From Bombyx mori (taxonomy: Eukaryota; Arthropoda; Insecta; Lepidoptera; Bombycidae): a stretch of DNA of 64,000 nt. Made by a program: the position numbers and the translations under genes. Numbering within the stretch: position 1 is the stretch's first letter; each line of letters starts with the position of its first letter. Below the pieces are notes generated by a model. It ran no database searches, had not been told where the DNA came from, and was given only the letters and a program-made list of their open reading frames with translations. Location of the stretch: NCBI RefSeq assembly GCF_030269925.1, contig NC_085118.1:17109001-17173000 (forward strand), written 5' to 3'. Of this stretch, positions 19,531-30,086 are shown piece after piece.

Positions 19531-20562
19531 ATAATGTTTTTATTGCAAGTAACCATGACTCATATAAATTGTTAATAAGACTTAGACCTATGTTAGTAGT
19601 TATATTTACATCACAATGAATTACTGTCGTAACATCCCATGGGAGATGGCACCACAGCGACCCATGTATACACAGTCCAGCCTGCTTGCGATCATGCTCA
19701 GGATACTGTTGGAGCTGGCCCTCACTCTGCTTACCAGAGATGCACACCTCTTACAATCTATGTGCGCATCTGCAAACATCCCTGATGCGCTACAAAAGCG
19801 GGGCAGCACCACCAGCACCCTAAACGCGTTATTATATTGAACACGGAGAGCGTTGTACGATCTTTGAGTATATCCAGCCCACAAGCTGCACGTGTAAAAG
19901 TTAGTACAGTAGGCCCTAAAGAGGGTGACCTTGACTTTAAATGAACACCGTGCAAACCTGCGAGCTATCATGTTTGCTCTAACCGACAACGCTCTCCGCT
20001 CTCGTTCAATATCTTCATCATCTTTGAGATCAGGAGTCAACACATGGCCGAGATATTTAAATTTATAAACTCTTGTCAATGGCGTTCCGTTGAGTACTAC
20101 GGGAGGTATTTTATCATGCGTCCCACCCCTGGTCTGAAAGATCATGATCTCCGACTTTTTACAGTTGTACACCAAACCGTGTGATTTGGCGTATCCCTCA
20201 CACAAAGAAACAAGTTGCCTTAGGCCACAGATCGACGCGCTCAGCAGCACCATATCGTCTGCGTAGCTGATGTTGTTTACGCACACCCCGTCTATGAAAC
20301 AACCAATCCTGGTCCTACTAAGCTCGCCGATCAGCTCGTTCATATACAGGTTGAAGAGCGTACGCGAGCTCAACCCCCCTTGTCTCACCCCGCACTCCAA
20401 CCGATACGGAAGAGACAAAGCCCCAGCCCATCGCACATTGTTGATCTGGTTAATAATGAATATGTGTACTAAATAATGTTTGCATGCACGAGTTAGAAAG
20501 GTAGGTAGGTGACCGATAAGATGAACAGTTGTACGATGTGGCTTAGCGTTATAAATGAACAA
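19531..20562 (-). mobile_element. 5'-truncated non-LTR LINE (RT C-terminal half)
   Basis: A single 313-aa open frame (20562 to 19621, minus) starts inside the reverse transcriptase. It contains ECGVRQGGLSSRTLFNLYMN, the catalytic ISYADDMVLL box and a thumb/C-terminal region (YKFKYLGHVLTPDLKDDEDI). The RT fingers, endonuclease and any ORF1 are missing, so this is a truncated insertion. The T-rich 3' end lies near 19531. The frame is still open, suggesting moderate age. It differs from the Jockey family at 10136 and I cannot assign a clade. Confidence 0.85.
19621..20562 (-). pseudogene. Partial reverse transcriptase ORF
   Basis: Open for 313 codons but lacking the N-terminal RT motifs. Any start codon is fortuitous. 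Catalytic YADD is present and 'GVRQGGLSSR' replaces the usual G(V/I)RQG(D/C)P(L/I)SP-type context. It is not expected to work without the missing half. Confidence 0.8.
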
Positions 20563-21154
20563 GAATGCCTATGTGTTACCTATCTATTTTCTTTTAGGAA
20601 AATATTCCAATCCTCACTAAGACGATGAAGTCATGACCTTCTAAGTTATTCGACATCGCACTTCGACACAGCTTAAGCTCGCAGGATCCGGTTATGATGC
20701 ACAATGTACAAAACCCTCCAAGACATTCAGCGTCGCAGTAACCCCGTGAACTGCCTGTTCTTTTTTCAGGACTCACAGATCCGTATCCTTTTCTACGGTC
20801 TTAGATGTTGAAGAGTATTGGCCAAATCATAAAGTCTTATCTAATACCTTTCCTGAAGAATTTAGAGGCTGCCTTATCATGCGGACAATACACTGGTATT
20901 ATATTAAGTTTTTTCTCGAGTTCTTAACTCGGTTTAGTACCTAGCTCCCGCCTTGAAACCTTCAGGGAAGAGGAGGTTCGGATTCCCTTGAATTTATGAA
21001 AACACATACATGGTAATACGTACCAAAAACTTATTATTGTGCATGTGTGTATGGCTGCTTGTTTTTGTATTATTAGTATTGTTTGTATTATTATTATATT
21101 TGCTTCCAATTCGTTTATACATATATACATATGTGCTTTTTGCCTCTACGCCTG
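20563..21154. other. No gene recognised
   Basis: No clear feature; short frames without motifs. Confidence 0.35.
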
Positions 21155-21580
21155 TTAAATGGGGCCTATTACTATGGGGATGGTTTGTGTGTGTGTACTC
21201 CAGAGTCGTGTTACTTCTACTTTCAAGGGGTGATATTTACTAAGTTTTTCCAGTTCCTTTGGTCCTATAGTGTAGTCAGATGGTACGATTATATCTATTA
21301 GGTAGGTTTTATTTTCTGTCTTGTCTATGTATATGATGTCTGGTCTATTGTGCTTTATTGTAACGTCCGTCTGCACTGGTATCTCCCACATTAGCTTCGT
21401 GGAACTGCTTTCCTTTATCTGAGGTTGAGTCAAATTCACCTACTACATAGCGGATCTATTTGAAAATTGTGTTTTCTTTCTATTGTCTGTTCACATAGTA
21501 AGTGCCGGCCAGCCTTTCACATCCCGAGATTATGTGCTCTGTGGTCTCGTCTTTTGCTAGAATTATCATATTAATCATGA
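21155..21580 (-). mobile_element. LINE with restriction-like endonuclease, C-terminal fragment
   Basis: Minus-strand frames read ETTEHIISGCERLAG (CCHC-type finger region, 21575-21436). After one frame interruption comes a PD-(D/E)XK-like endonuclease block: HNRPDIIYIDKTENKTYLID, IIVPSDYTIGPKELEKLSKY and PLKVEVTRLW. This order matches the C-terminus of LINEs that use a restriction-like endonuclease (R4/Dong or similar). The RT is missing, so it is a fragment. Confidence 0.7.
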
Positions 21581-23499
21581 AGATCGCAAACTCCATCCAC
21601 AAATAAATTTAAGAGCGGCCTAACATTTACGAGTCCACTGTAATGACGACGTAAGCTTGTAGCCTTCCATTAGTTACCTCAGGTACTGGTTACGGGCCGC
21701 ACAAAGTATTTAATTTAAAATATCAAACTATATAGATATTTATAATGTGGTTAATCATATGCAATGGCTGCGTCCCTGCCATTATTTCGGATATGGTATT
21801 TGAGTCGACTATTATCGAAGCCGGCAATGTGACTTTTGGACAATTATTGGTAAATCAGAAAAACTAATTATTGACTTTGTATTCCATTGGCAGTCGCAAA
21901 ACTCTTCGGAACGACATCTTAGATAAATAACAGGTTAACTATTAACCTTTATTTAATGCAGGTTTTGAACCGTATTCTTTGAAGGAGACGATTATATTCA
22001 AATCAATCTGTATTGACATATCAATAACATTTTTTTGTCCAAATGCACAGATTGCCACCTTTGATAATAGACGACTCATTTTGTCTTTAAAGGACATATA
22101 AAAGTAATAACAGAAATTAAAAATAATTAAACGCTAAGAGAAATCTCCGCCCGAGACACAAATATCCAAAAAAGCACGTCTCTATCGGTGTCGCTAATAG
22201 AGATTACGTGGAGCCCATAAAACATAGCAGCACTGACGTGAGGGCGAGGGCAACACAGGCCCATGATGTATGGTGTTGCCACTGTGTAAAATAAAAAGGC
22301 CCATAACGCGCGATTGAGCGCGTGCTCTGCTTCGCAGCGGGGTGTGAACTCAGACTAAAGAAATAGATTAAACTAAAATAAGAAAACAAAAGACTCAACA
22401 AACAAAAATATTAATTGAATATTTTTTAGTCATTAGGTTATGTGCTTATTTCTACTACTCGACATGATTGGAACAGTAACGATTTGTTATTATGAGTTGT
22501 CCGAGTTGCAGCTGAGACTCGACTTCGACCTGAAATATACATAGGTGAAGTACTCTTCTAGGCGTAGTGTCCTTCGCTGAATAATTTATTTATTTATTTA
22601 TACTTTATTTCAGTTTTTTTAAACCATAACATTTTGTTAGTAAGAATTACTTATAATTAGTAACTTATAAAAAATCGAACACAACTATCAGACATACATT
22701 ATAATATCATTACGTTTTTTTTTCCTTCCAAATGCCTGCTGCAAAGACTATTAATCTAATAATCCCGGTATTACCTAGGAGGTATTGTCCGGAGGTCTGT
22801 GTATCATCCTATTCTTTTGCCAGAATGAATTCGTATGTTATTGCCTAAATTATACTTTTTGTATATTGTAGCTAAAACTTTTACTTGATTCAGGGTGCCT
22901 GTGGTTTCAAATTGTCTGTCTGTGGTAACTACCTAGCTTCACTTCGACAATGAGTTCATCTCACCTAACACAATTACAGTTTTCTACATATGCAATTATA
23001 TCGGCAATCTGTAAATTTTTGCTCACAATATAAAAGAATTGTACTAGTGGACATGACGTCTCGGCGAAAAAAAAATTGTAACCGTTTCCAGGCGGCTTTA
23101 TGTTTCTCGTTTTCGTACTTTACTGTGTGATTTTGTTACTTTCTCGGCCATTCCGTTTTGATATTTTGCCTGTCGTTTATTCACAAATATGCCTTTTCAC
23201 ATATTCAAATATTCACGAAAATGTTTTATGAAAATTCCGCCAGCCAGAGACATTAGATCTATGTGTCAGTTTTATAATACAACGCTCGAATCGAAACTTA
23301 TTACTACTGCATGACAGCAATAGACAGGGTGATAACACTTACCGGAATGGGCTAAGAAAATGCCCTCCCACCACTCAGGATGTCATACAAAAAGCGATGA
23401 TTTGGACGTTATAAGCAAACACTTCTAATTTATTAAAGTTCAAGACCATTATAGACCATCACAGACCATTAAAACGTTAAAGACCTTTTTTTAGAAAAA
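21581..23499. other. Mostly unrecognised; decayed SINE near 23275-23385
   Basis: AT-rich. At 23275-23385 'cagcaatagacagggtg' and 'cccaccactcagg' suggest a very old Bm1 body. A TTTA run lies at about 22578-22600. No gene signature. Confidence 0.35.
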
Positions 23500-23805
23500 A
23501 AAGGTTGTCTGTAAAGTCGGTTTACTGACGATAGTTGAACGTGACAACGTCACGTCATAAGAAAATACTGATGGAATGGTTTCATTTTTCAATTATCGCA
23601 ATTATCGTTGCTATAAACAATTGACACCACATTCACTTTTCACTGAACTTCATACTTGACGAAAACATGTAAATGTATGGCAGCTGTCCACGCGGATGTA
23701 TCGCTCACTCAAGTAGGAGCGCCTCAGAGCGAGGTAATGCCGCATGAGTCATGTTTTTTCGTGCGTGCCGCCGGCTCCATCGAATTATAAGACGTTGTCA
23801 GGTCA
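23500..23805. repeat. MITE-like repeat, longer copy
   Basis: The left part carries 'gtgacaacgtca' and the right end 'gacgttgtcaggtca', forming inverted subterminal repeats. The interior shares 'atcgttgctataaacaattg' and 'cgcatgagtcatgttttttc' with 30468-30595, where the middle is deleted. The class is unknown; no coding capacity. Confidence 0.6.
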
Positions 23806-23890
23806 AAATTAAATTTATTATCGTTATTATCTCCTCCAGATCCGAGCTACGAAAATCTTGATTAATCTTTAGCCTATTAAACTAATATTA

Positions 23891-24163
23891 TTAACGGTAG
23901 TTGTGTACTATATTTCCTTTCGGAAATGTGAATTGCTTCCAGCCCTTTTCGATTCCTGATATGTCTCGACACGGCTTCGGGTCCAAAGAACGATTCAACG
24001 GTGATTGATTCAGCTTCCCGAACGTTCCGTCTGAATCGTATTTGACTGATGGTAGACGATTTTGTACCGAGCTCCGCGCTAGGGCTGCCAACAAATCTTC
24101 AGGGATATTTAAAGGAAACTTATCATTATCATTACACTTGGGGAAACGTATCCTATAAGTACT
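23891..24163 (-). CDS. Unassigned open frame, possible exon or element remnant
   Basis: A minus-strand frame of about 90 codons ends at a TAG at 23891. It has protein-like composition with blocks such as FPLNIPEDLLAALARSS, NRLPSVKYDSDGTFGKLNQS and DISGIEKGWKQFTFPKGN. No domain is recognised. There is an AG at about 24163-24170 that could be a splice acceptor, but the Bm1 copy begins at 24180 just upstream. It could be a 3'-terminal exon of an undetected gene, a decayed element ORF, or chance. Confidence 0.25.
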   Translation of the reverse strand, partial: STYRIRFPKCNDNDKFPLNIPEDLLAALARSSVQNRLPSVKYDSDGTFGKLNQSPLNRSLDPKPCRDISGIEKGWKQFTFPKGNIVHNYR

Positions 24164-24179
24164 TCACTGCTTACTTTTA

Positions 24180-24427
24180 CTGGTGGTAGGATCTCTTGTG
24201 AGTCCGCACGGGTAGGTACCACTACCCTGCCTATTTCTGCCGTGAAGCAGTAATGCATTTCGGTTTGAAGGGCGGGGCAACCGTTGTAACTATACTGAGA
24301 TCTTAGAACTTATATCTCATGATAGGTGGCGCATTTACGTTGTAGATGTCTATGGGCTCCAGTAATCACTTAACACCAGGTGGGCTGTGAGCTCGTCCAC
24401 CCATTTAAGCAACAAAAAAACAAAAAA
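24180..24427 (+). repeat. Bm1-like SINE, headless copy
   Basis: Begins at 'actggtggtaggatctcttg', runs through 'cgtgaagcagtaatgcattt' and 'caccaggtgggctgtgagct', and ends 'atttaagcaac' plus A-rich tail. Confidence 0.85.
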
Positions 24428-24559
24428 AAGTACCTCGACATAATGCGACGTAATAGTCTTGCTCATTCAGACGCGGGACTTTGACGACAGCCTTTCTCAT
24501 TCAGTATCCCACCTTACTTCGTGTCACCGACATCCTAACAACATAGCGCTAAAACAATA

Positions 24560-24811
24560 TACCAAGTCCAGAACAGTTTGTTGATTGACTCGCTTTTCTG
24601 GAGCTCTGACTTAATGCACAACAAGAGAGTCTGGCTTCAATCCACGGCCACTCAGTGTTGTAAAAAAATACTCAGAGCACTTACTAATAAATACTTCACG
24701 GTAGACAGCGGGTTGACTCTGTCACTGGCATTGCTGAGGTCCAAGAGCGATGGTAACCACTTACCATTAGGTGGGACGCATACTCCTCTACCTGCTCGGG
24801 CAATAAAAAAA
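24560..24811 (+). mobile_element. LINE-A 3' end, decayed
   Basis: The left boundary is vague. The right part is clear: 'gacagcgggttgactctg', 'ctggcattgctgaggtcc', 'gatggtaaccacttaccatt' and an A tail at 24804-24812, directly followed by the four-copy repeat. Confidence 0.6.
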
Positions 24812-24815
24812 AGTA

Positions 24816-25245
24816 AATGTGTAGTGTCGTGGGACACCGGATAGGAACGAAATTACTTATTAATAAAATATTAATTTTAAATTATATTCGAGGTATAAAG
24901 AAAATAAAACTGGAGGTTTCGCAACAACCCACGGTCATTCGGTAACGTGCGAACTTATTGTGGTACACTTGATTCACGGTTGTTTGCATAAGAGTTAGTG
25001 TATTGGGCAAACGAACGCTCTGAGATCGTTGGTCAATGAATAATAAAAAAATGTTATTTTTGTACGTTATTCCAAATTTAAGTAATAAAAGAAAGAAAAA
25101 AAATACACTGTGTGCATTACTAATTTTTACGTTATTACAAAGTTAAGTCGTACACTGTGTGCATTACTAATAGAGATGTTATGTTACGGACGTTTTTTCC
25201 CGGTTAGGGTACCCCTCCGCATCGTCCCATAAGGAACTTCGTTCC
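24816..25245 (+). repeat. Four-copy unclassified repeat, copy 2
   Basis: Starts at 'atgtgtagtgtcgtgggaca', four bases after the A tail of a LINE-A fragment, and ends at 'ataaggaacttcgttcc'. It contains a 50-60 bp internal duplication around 'gttaagtcgtacactgtgtg' and is the longest copy. Confidence 0.65.
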
Positions 25246-25878
25246 AAAAACAAAAAATTCGAAGTCTGAATTTACGCAATTTTATTTTTATGCATTTAGC
25301 ACAGGAGATCGTATTGAGAGGCTATTTATAAAAAGGAAAAATCAAGCATCACAGCGTTTGGTGGTCAGAAAAAGTTTCCCAGTTCATTTTTTTAGTCGCT
25401 ACTTCAATTCCATTGAGCCATCGACTTGGTAATACCGAAAATATCAAGATTTATGGGCAGTCCGGTTCTGCCGGCGGCTCCGTACACGCCGCGGCGTCCC
25501 TAGCGCCGAGATGCCGTGCACAATCAATAGCACGCCTATGATTGATGAACCCGCTTTTAATAGTAATGGACTTCTGAAACAGGCTCCATGTATATTTGAA
25601 CACTAAAACGGCTTATAGTATGGGTATAAACAATATAACCGTATGGCCTAAATTAGTTGACAACCGCTTCAATTTGATCCCTATTTATACAATACAAGCC
25701 GTACTCACCCACTTAGCGGGGCATTTAAAATTAACATTATTATTTTTTAATAAATATTTTTAGCCTACCAATTAAGTACATGTATTTTCTACATGGATAC
25801 CAAGTTTCAAGACAATCGGATGCATGGTTCAGTAGTTATAACGGAACATCCGTAAAAAACAATATATCACTGAACATA
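25246..25878. other. No gene recognised
   Basis: Nothing recognised between the repeat and the LTR element. There is one CpG-rich patch near 25470-25510. Confidence 0.35.
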
Positions 25879-25882
25879 TATT
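25879..25882. repeat. Likely 4-bp target duplication (TATT), left
   Basis: TATT before the left LTR matches TATT at 30454-30457 after the right LTR. Four bases is a usual length for Ty3/gypsy elements, but chance agreement is possible. Confidence 0.55.
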
Positions 25883-26249
25883 AGTCGGCTCACGTCAGGG
25901 ATGGCTGAGCACTCGTAGTCGATTGAACTCAGTTTAGTCAATAAAATTTTTCAATAATAATTATTGAAACTCAACACACACAACTTTCACAATGACAGGA
26001 TAAACCGACAGTTTCGTTGCAGATACCGACAGACCGACTGACTGAGACGGACGGAATGACTGTCTGACACGGAATGCCACGACTCTGTCCACGTACCGCC
26101 ATTTTATACTGTGGCGTTACGTAGTCTACCCTTCATTTTGTGATATTTATCAAAACAACATCTCATCATTTAAAATAATAATCAAAACCACCGTCTTAAT
26201 ATTACTAAAAGTCGTTATCCACGACAACTAAAAGTCGTTATCCACGACA
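25883..26249 (-). repeat. LTR (3' LTR in element sense), 367 bp
   Basis: Aligns without gaps to 30087-30453. I see four mismatches, all in the first 13 bp (AGTCGGCTCACGT here, TGTCGGAACACGC there). The rest appears identical by eye. The other copy has TG..CA ends. Both contain a 23-bp tandem duplication at 26204-26249 ('actaaaagtcgttatccacg'). Confidence 0.92.
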
Positions 26250-26598
26250 CGGCCATTCTGACATGTCACACGTCCCTGTGTGACGCTCCTGCAAGAAAAA
26301 CAACCTTTTGCAATATCAAACAGGTTTCGTCTCGGCCAATCCTGATACATTCACGATTGAGGATTGGGATTCCTTTCATTACAAACCATAACGTTAGCTC
26401 TCAACAAGATCTTTAACAGACCATGTTAACCTGTGTGAGTAGATAACTTAATTACCCAATTATCAGTGATACACTATACAACTGAAAAATTTCATTAATG
26501 CTCAATAAGCATTAGAAACCCGAGTTATTACAAAACAACTCAATCTGAGCAGTATTTCATCAGTATTCTGTATCAACCACAAACTATCGTTACAATTA

Positions 26599-26840
26599 CT
26601 TCCATCTAGTGAGAGTAACTCATGCCACCTATATCGAGTGACGATAAACCAATTCAAGTGCCACCTCCATCAAGTAGCTCTTGACTACTTATTGCCTCCA
26701 TCCGGCAAATAAGTGGGACCTCCATCCGGTACCCAACTTCAACACAAAACACTAATGCCTCCATCCGGCACGCAAGTGGAACTTCCATCCAGTACCCACT
26801 TCAACCATAAAACACATCACAATGCCTCCATCCGGCAATA
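26599..26840 (-). repeat. Array of short hairpins with constant loop
   Basis: At least five units have the loop TCCATCC or a variant, flanked by short complementary arms (for example TGCC-TCCATCC-GGCA at 26693, 26755 and 26823, and GGGACC-TCCATCC-GGTACCC at 26714). The units differ in stem but keep the loop. The array lies between the pol remnants and the 3' LTR, where a polypurine tract or 3' UTR is expected. The minus strand is purine-rich here (GGATGGAGG). Confidence 0.6.
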
Positions 26841-26959
26841 AAACGAACACATCACCTAAATCGAGCGATGTGTTCAATTACCAGTCATAAATGACACCGA
26901 ATACTGTTCTTTACTAATCACACAAAATAGGACAACAAAATCCTTACTTTAATCAGTCA

Positions 26960-27075
26960 GTTGTATCGTGGTCATTTGATCCTACATCTTCTACATCACT
27001 AGTTTCAACAAAATCGTATAAAACGCTCCTGGCCTGGCTGCCGGCGCAGCTAGTGACATTGCCACCCACATTATC
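26960..27075 (-). pseudogene. Possible pol C-terminal tail of the LTR element
   Basis: A minus-strand frame reads SQARSVLYDFVETSDVEDVG and ends NDHDTTD followed by a stop. Acidic endings like this follow the integrase in related elements. Support is compositional only. Confidence 0.35.
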
Positions 27076-27559
27076 ATTAAAACAAATGATAAAACCAATA
27101 CACATCATTTCACAATATAGAGTCAAAGTCATTACTAGACCAACACAACAATAGTCTCCATTGAGACCCAGGTCTCCGCTGTACCAATCGATGGAGATGC
27201 TCTCACCTCACTGATCAGTCTCGTCAGTAGCACTACTTAGAGGCAACCTTATGTAATCATAGGTTCTATTACCAGTTAAAGCCACAAAATTCAACATCAA
27301 ATTTTACTAACTTTCCAATGTTCTGGTCTCGTCAAAGTTAATCTCTTACTTTCAGTATCATTTTAAGTAAAAACCTTTAGGGATATGGCACGCGAACTAT
27401 TAAGAATTCGAAGGGGCTCACTTTTGTTATTCTTATGGTAGAACAATTTAAAATAGATGTACGGCTTCTAGCACTTCTTGTCAAGAACAATTCCATGAGC
27501 TCACCGCGAGCTTGGTCATCAATAACGCAAGTCTGGGCTTCGAATAAGGACACTAGATT

Positions 27560-27800
27560 TAAGTGTTCTATTTCGCTGAATGCTCAATCTCACTGAACCG
27601 ATTAAAACAACTATCAGGTAGTACATGACATACAATAGGTAAGCAATAAACCATCGCATAGGATTTGTTCCGTACAGTTTTGAGTCAAAACAACAGAAAC
27701 CTTTTATGAGAACCATCGTATAAAATTGATGAGTTATGAAGCTACTACTAATAGATTTCTTGACAAGAGAGCATTCGGCACCCGAATCCAAATAAAAATA
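27560..27800 (-). pseudogene. Retropepsin remnant of an LTR retrotransposon
   Basis: A minus-strand frame contains YYFYLDSGAECSLVKKSI, the D(S/T)GA active-site motif of retroviral-type aspartic proteases. In a shifted frame downstream it has CHVLPDSCF, matching the usual distal protease block. A stop lies just before the motif and at least one frameshift after it, so it is non-functional. It lies downstream of the integrase C-terminus, which is the wrong order. Confidence 0.65.
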
Positions 27801-28549
27801 ATACGACTCACCAGATTGTTATTTACCAAAATTGCCCGATGTTACGCAGCTACCGGCACGTTGCTCCGCTCGGCCGGTGAATAGTTGACCCATCGAGCGC
27901 CGACAGACGGCGTTTGCGTCCCATATCTCGTATTGGCTGCAGCAATCACGTGTCGAATGCGACACGGCCTTCCTGATTGTACACGTCCTCGTGTGATGGT
28001 TAACCTACAATCAAAAACATCCACGAGAACACTTGTTCCGCTCGATCACTCCTGACTACACTTTACCACGGAAAATTTAAAGTCATCAAAGCTTTAAACT
28101 GTTTTAATACCATTTTAACCAAATCAAACAATAGGGTATACAAAGTTCACTATTCAGCAGCCAGAGCACGTACCACAGTCGTTCATCAAACTTCAAATTT
28201 ACTCTGTACAAATCAGGCATAGCTTACAGGAACTCAGATCAAAGAAAACTTCAGAGTAAAAATATCTAACGCCACGGCTCTCCAGCCGACCAGCAATCAC
28301 AATTGCCCTCATGATGCGCATCCACAGCGTGGATCGCCCGTGTGCATCACCCGCTGACTACACACGATGGTCTTTACAGACCCCGACCTCCGCCAGAGCC
28401 AAACGCGCACCGCGCACCCACGGACTACTTGAGTTGCCTCAAGAGACACCGATTTCTACCGGGCTACGACTACGTAATAGCTACTGGTACGGTCGAACAC
28501 AATACGGCCGATAGACTATCCTTACTCGAGTTTTCACCACAATTTAAGC

Positions 28550-28745
28550 TTGCTCTTCATCATCATCATTTACATCAACCTCGACTGGTATGTGTCATGC
28601 TGGCATTTTTCTTAGCCTATCATGTGGGTATTTGTAAGTACGTTTTGAATTTAAAGCTTTCAATGTGTAACGGTCACCATTCAATACTTCAACTACTTTA
28701 AACGGCCCTTTAAACTTCGTATCTAATTTCGTTTGATTACGCTCT
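28550..28745 (-). pseudogene. Integrase C-terminal (GPY/F) module remnant
   Basis: A clean minus-strand frame of about 50 codons reads TKLDTKFKGPFKVVEVLNGD, then RYTLKALNSKRTYKYPHDRL and RKMPA before a stop. This is the GPF module ending Ty3/gypsy integrases of the micropia/mdg3 type. Upstream, the frame is cut by the Bm1 SINE at about 28750; the zinc-finger and DDE parts are missing. Confidence 0.8.
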
Positions 28746-28749
28746 TCGT

Positions 28750-28946
28750 TTTAATGTGTGGACGAGCTCACAGCCCACCTTGTGTTAAGTGGTTACTGGA
28801 ACCCATAGACATCCACAGCGTAAACGCACCACACCTTGAGATAGAACTTCTAAGGTCTCAGTATAGTTACAACCGCTGCCCCACCCTTCAAACCGAAATA
28901 CACCACTGCTTCACGGCAGAAATAGGCAGGGTGATGGTACCCGTGC
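28750..28946 (-). repeat. Bm1-like SINE, tail half (split copy)
   Basis: Tail and body half of a SINE inside the LTR element. It differs from other copies at roughly a dozen positions in 180 bp. It is separated from its head half (29262-29513) by R1-clade sequence. Confidence 0.75.
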
Positions 28947-29262
28947 GGTCGATGGCACTATACGGAGCACCCGTCTGGTGCCACGCTCTTACCCACGAGA
29001 ACGTCGCCGTGCTGCGGCATCGCAGTCAGTCATTCAAGGATACCTCACAGTCTCCTACGAGGCGGCGCGCCCTAGCGCAAGTGCAGCCGGAGCGCGGAGG
29101 CTCCAATCTCGGCAGTCCGTGCTGGAGGCGTGGTTTCGTCGTTTGGCGGACCCGTCGGCCGGCCTCCGTACCGTCGAGGCGATCTGCCCGGTTCTCGCGG
29201 ACTGGGTGGGCCGCGAACGCGGAAGTCTCACCTCCGGCTACCTGTGCAGACTCACAAGACAT
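28947..29262 (+). mobile_element. R1-clade LINE internal fragment inside Bm1
   Basis: The plus-strand frame reads MALYGAPVWCHALTHENVAV and continues into the same coding region as 46440-46310 on the other strand (SRRSVLEAW / LADPSAGLRTVEA / VLADWVGR). Neither the 5' part nor the 3' UTR and A tail are present. Similar 'acc.gtgc.g' sequence at both junctions (about 28938 and 29252) may be a target duplication. Confidence 0.75.
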
Positions 29263-29513
29263 TTTACCACCATGCAAACTTCTTACCGCAACAAATCTTA
29301 CCAGCCACCACGCAAACTACAATTTTACGGGTTCCACCTCTCCTACACGATGTTACTCCCACACTGAGGAAGCCAACCGCGAACACTTGTCAAGCACGCA
29401 CAAGCACGCACTTCACCGGAAAAACCTGCATCCACCAGCGGAACCCGAACGCCGCCGCATCGCCAGACACGAACGCACCGGACGTCTTATCTTACAGGTC
29501 ACGACGGCTTCAG
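29262..29513 (-). repeat. Bm1-like SINE, head half (split copy)
   Basis: Continues the split SINE to its tRNA-like head ('cggacgtcttatcttacagg' at 29481-29500). It is strongly diverged, with an internal short duplication 'aagcacgcac' at 29393-29412. Confidence 0.65.
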
Positions 29514-29637
29514 ATTTGTCAATTTTTCTTCCCCACGGAAACTTGCTTGCTTTCTTGTTTGCTTGCTTGCTGGAGCCCGAAGTCATCGAACGTGTAGTGT
29601 TATTGGTATTGAATCTAGTATATTCTAAAATTTCAGC

Positions 29638-29682
29638 GACAATTCACAGTCTCATGTCCTGGTTTACTGCACTAGTGCCATG
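29638..29682 (-). pseudogene. Gag zinc-knuckle remnant of the LTR element
   Basis: The minus-strand frame reads CSKPGHETVNC. This is a CX2CX4HX4C knuckle in which the first Cys is replaced by Trp and a stop lies between the first two positions. The site is at the expected distance from the PBS for a gag C-terminus. The open frame 30086-29769 upstream may be the rest of gag, but shows no recognisable domain. Confidence 0.5.
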
Positions 29683-30069
29683 TAACTCTAGCAGAACTCA
29701 GCGGCTTAAAATAATTCTTGTCGGAACTACCCACTCGTCATGACAGATCCATTATTACGATCGAAGTTTCACTTGAGATTTGCACTTGCCTTAATTTCTT
29801 GCAATAGCTTGTTACGTGTTGTATTTCCACTAGTAAATGCCATGTGATGAAGTCGACAGTCAAACTGGGCAACATGAGCCAGAACGTAAGATGTGATGAT
29901 TTCTTCGTGGCTCAGATCTTCCATCAAGGTAACAGAGACGTTATTACAAGACTTACGTTTGCTGCATTCACGCTCTTGTGGCGTACCATTACTAGTATTC
30001 TGATCTGCATCATGTTTTTTTGCTGTACTTCGAACATGTTCAAACACGTCACGCCAGTGAGAGTAGAGT

Positions 30070-30086
30070 CCTGATCTCACTTCTGA
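30070..30086 (-). promoter_or_regulatory. Primer-binding-site-like sequence
   Basis: On the minus strand, TCAGAAGTGAGATCAGG directly follows the LTR. It resembles the complement of a tRNA-Leu acceptor/T-arm 3' end (TCAGAAGTGGGAT), a primer known for some Ty3/gypsy groups. The TGG for the CCA end is not present, so the match is partial. Confidence 0.45.

Noticed and set aside
26590..26870. CRISPR-like array
   Set aside because: Units are short, unequal in spacing and hairpin-forming, and lie inside an LTR retrotransposon of an animal genome.
28978..29260. Host gene with conserved coding region
   Set aside because: The same sequence occurs in the R1-clade copy at 45900-46526, so it is LINE-derived.
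28733..29743. 336-codon plus-strand open frame
   Set aside because: It is a chance frame running through antisense Bm1, an R1-clade fragment and the other Bm1 half. Only the middle part has real coding history.
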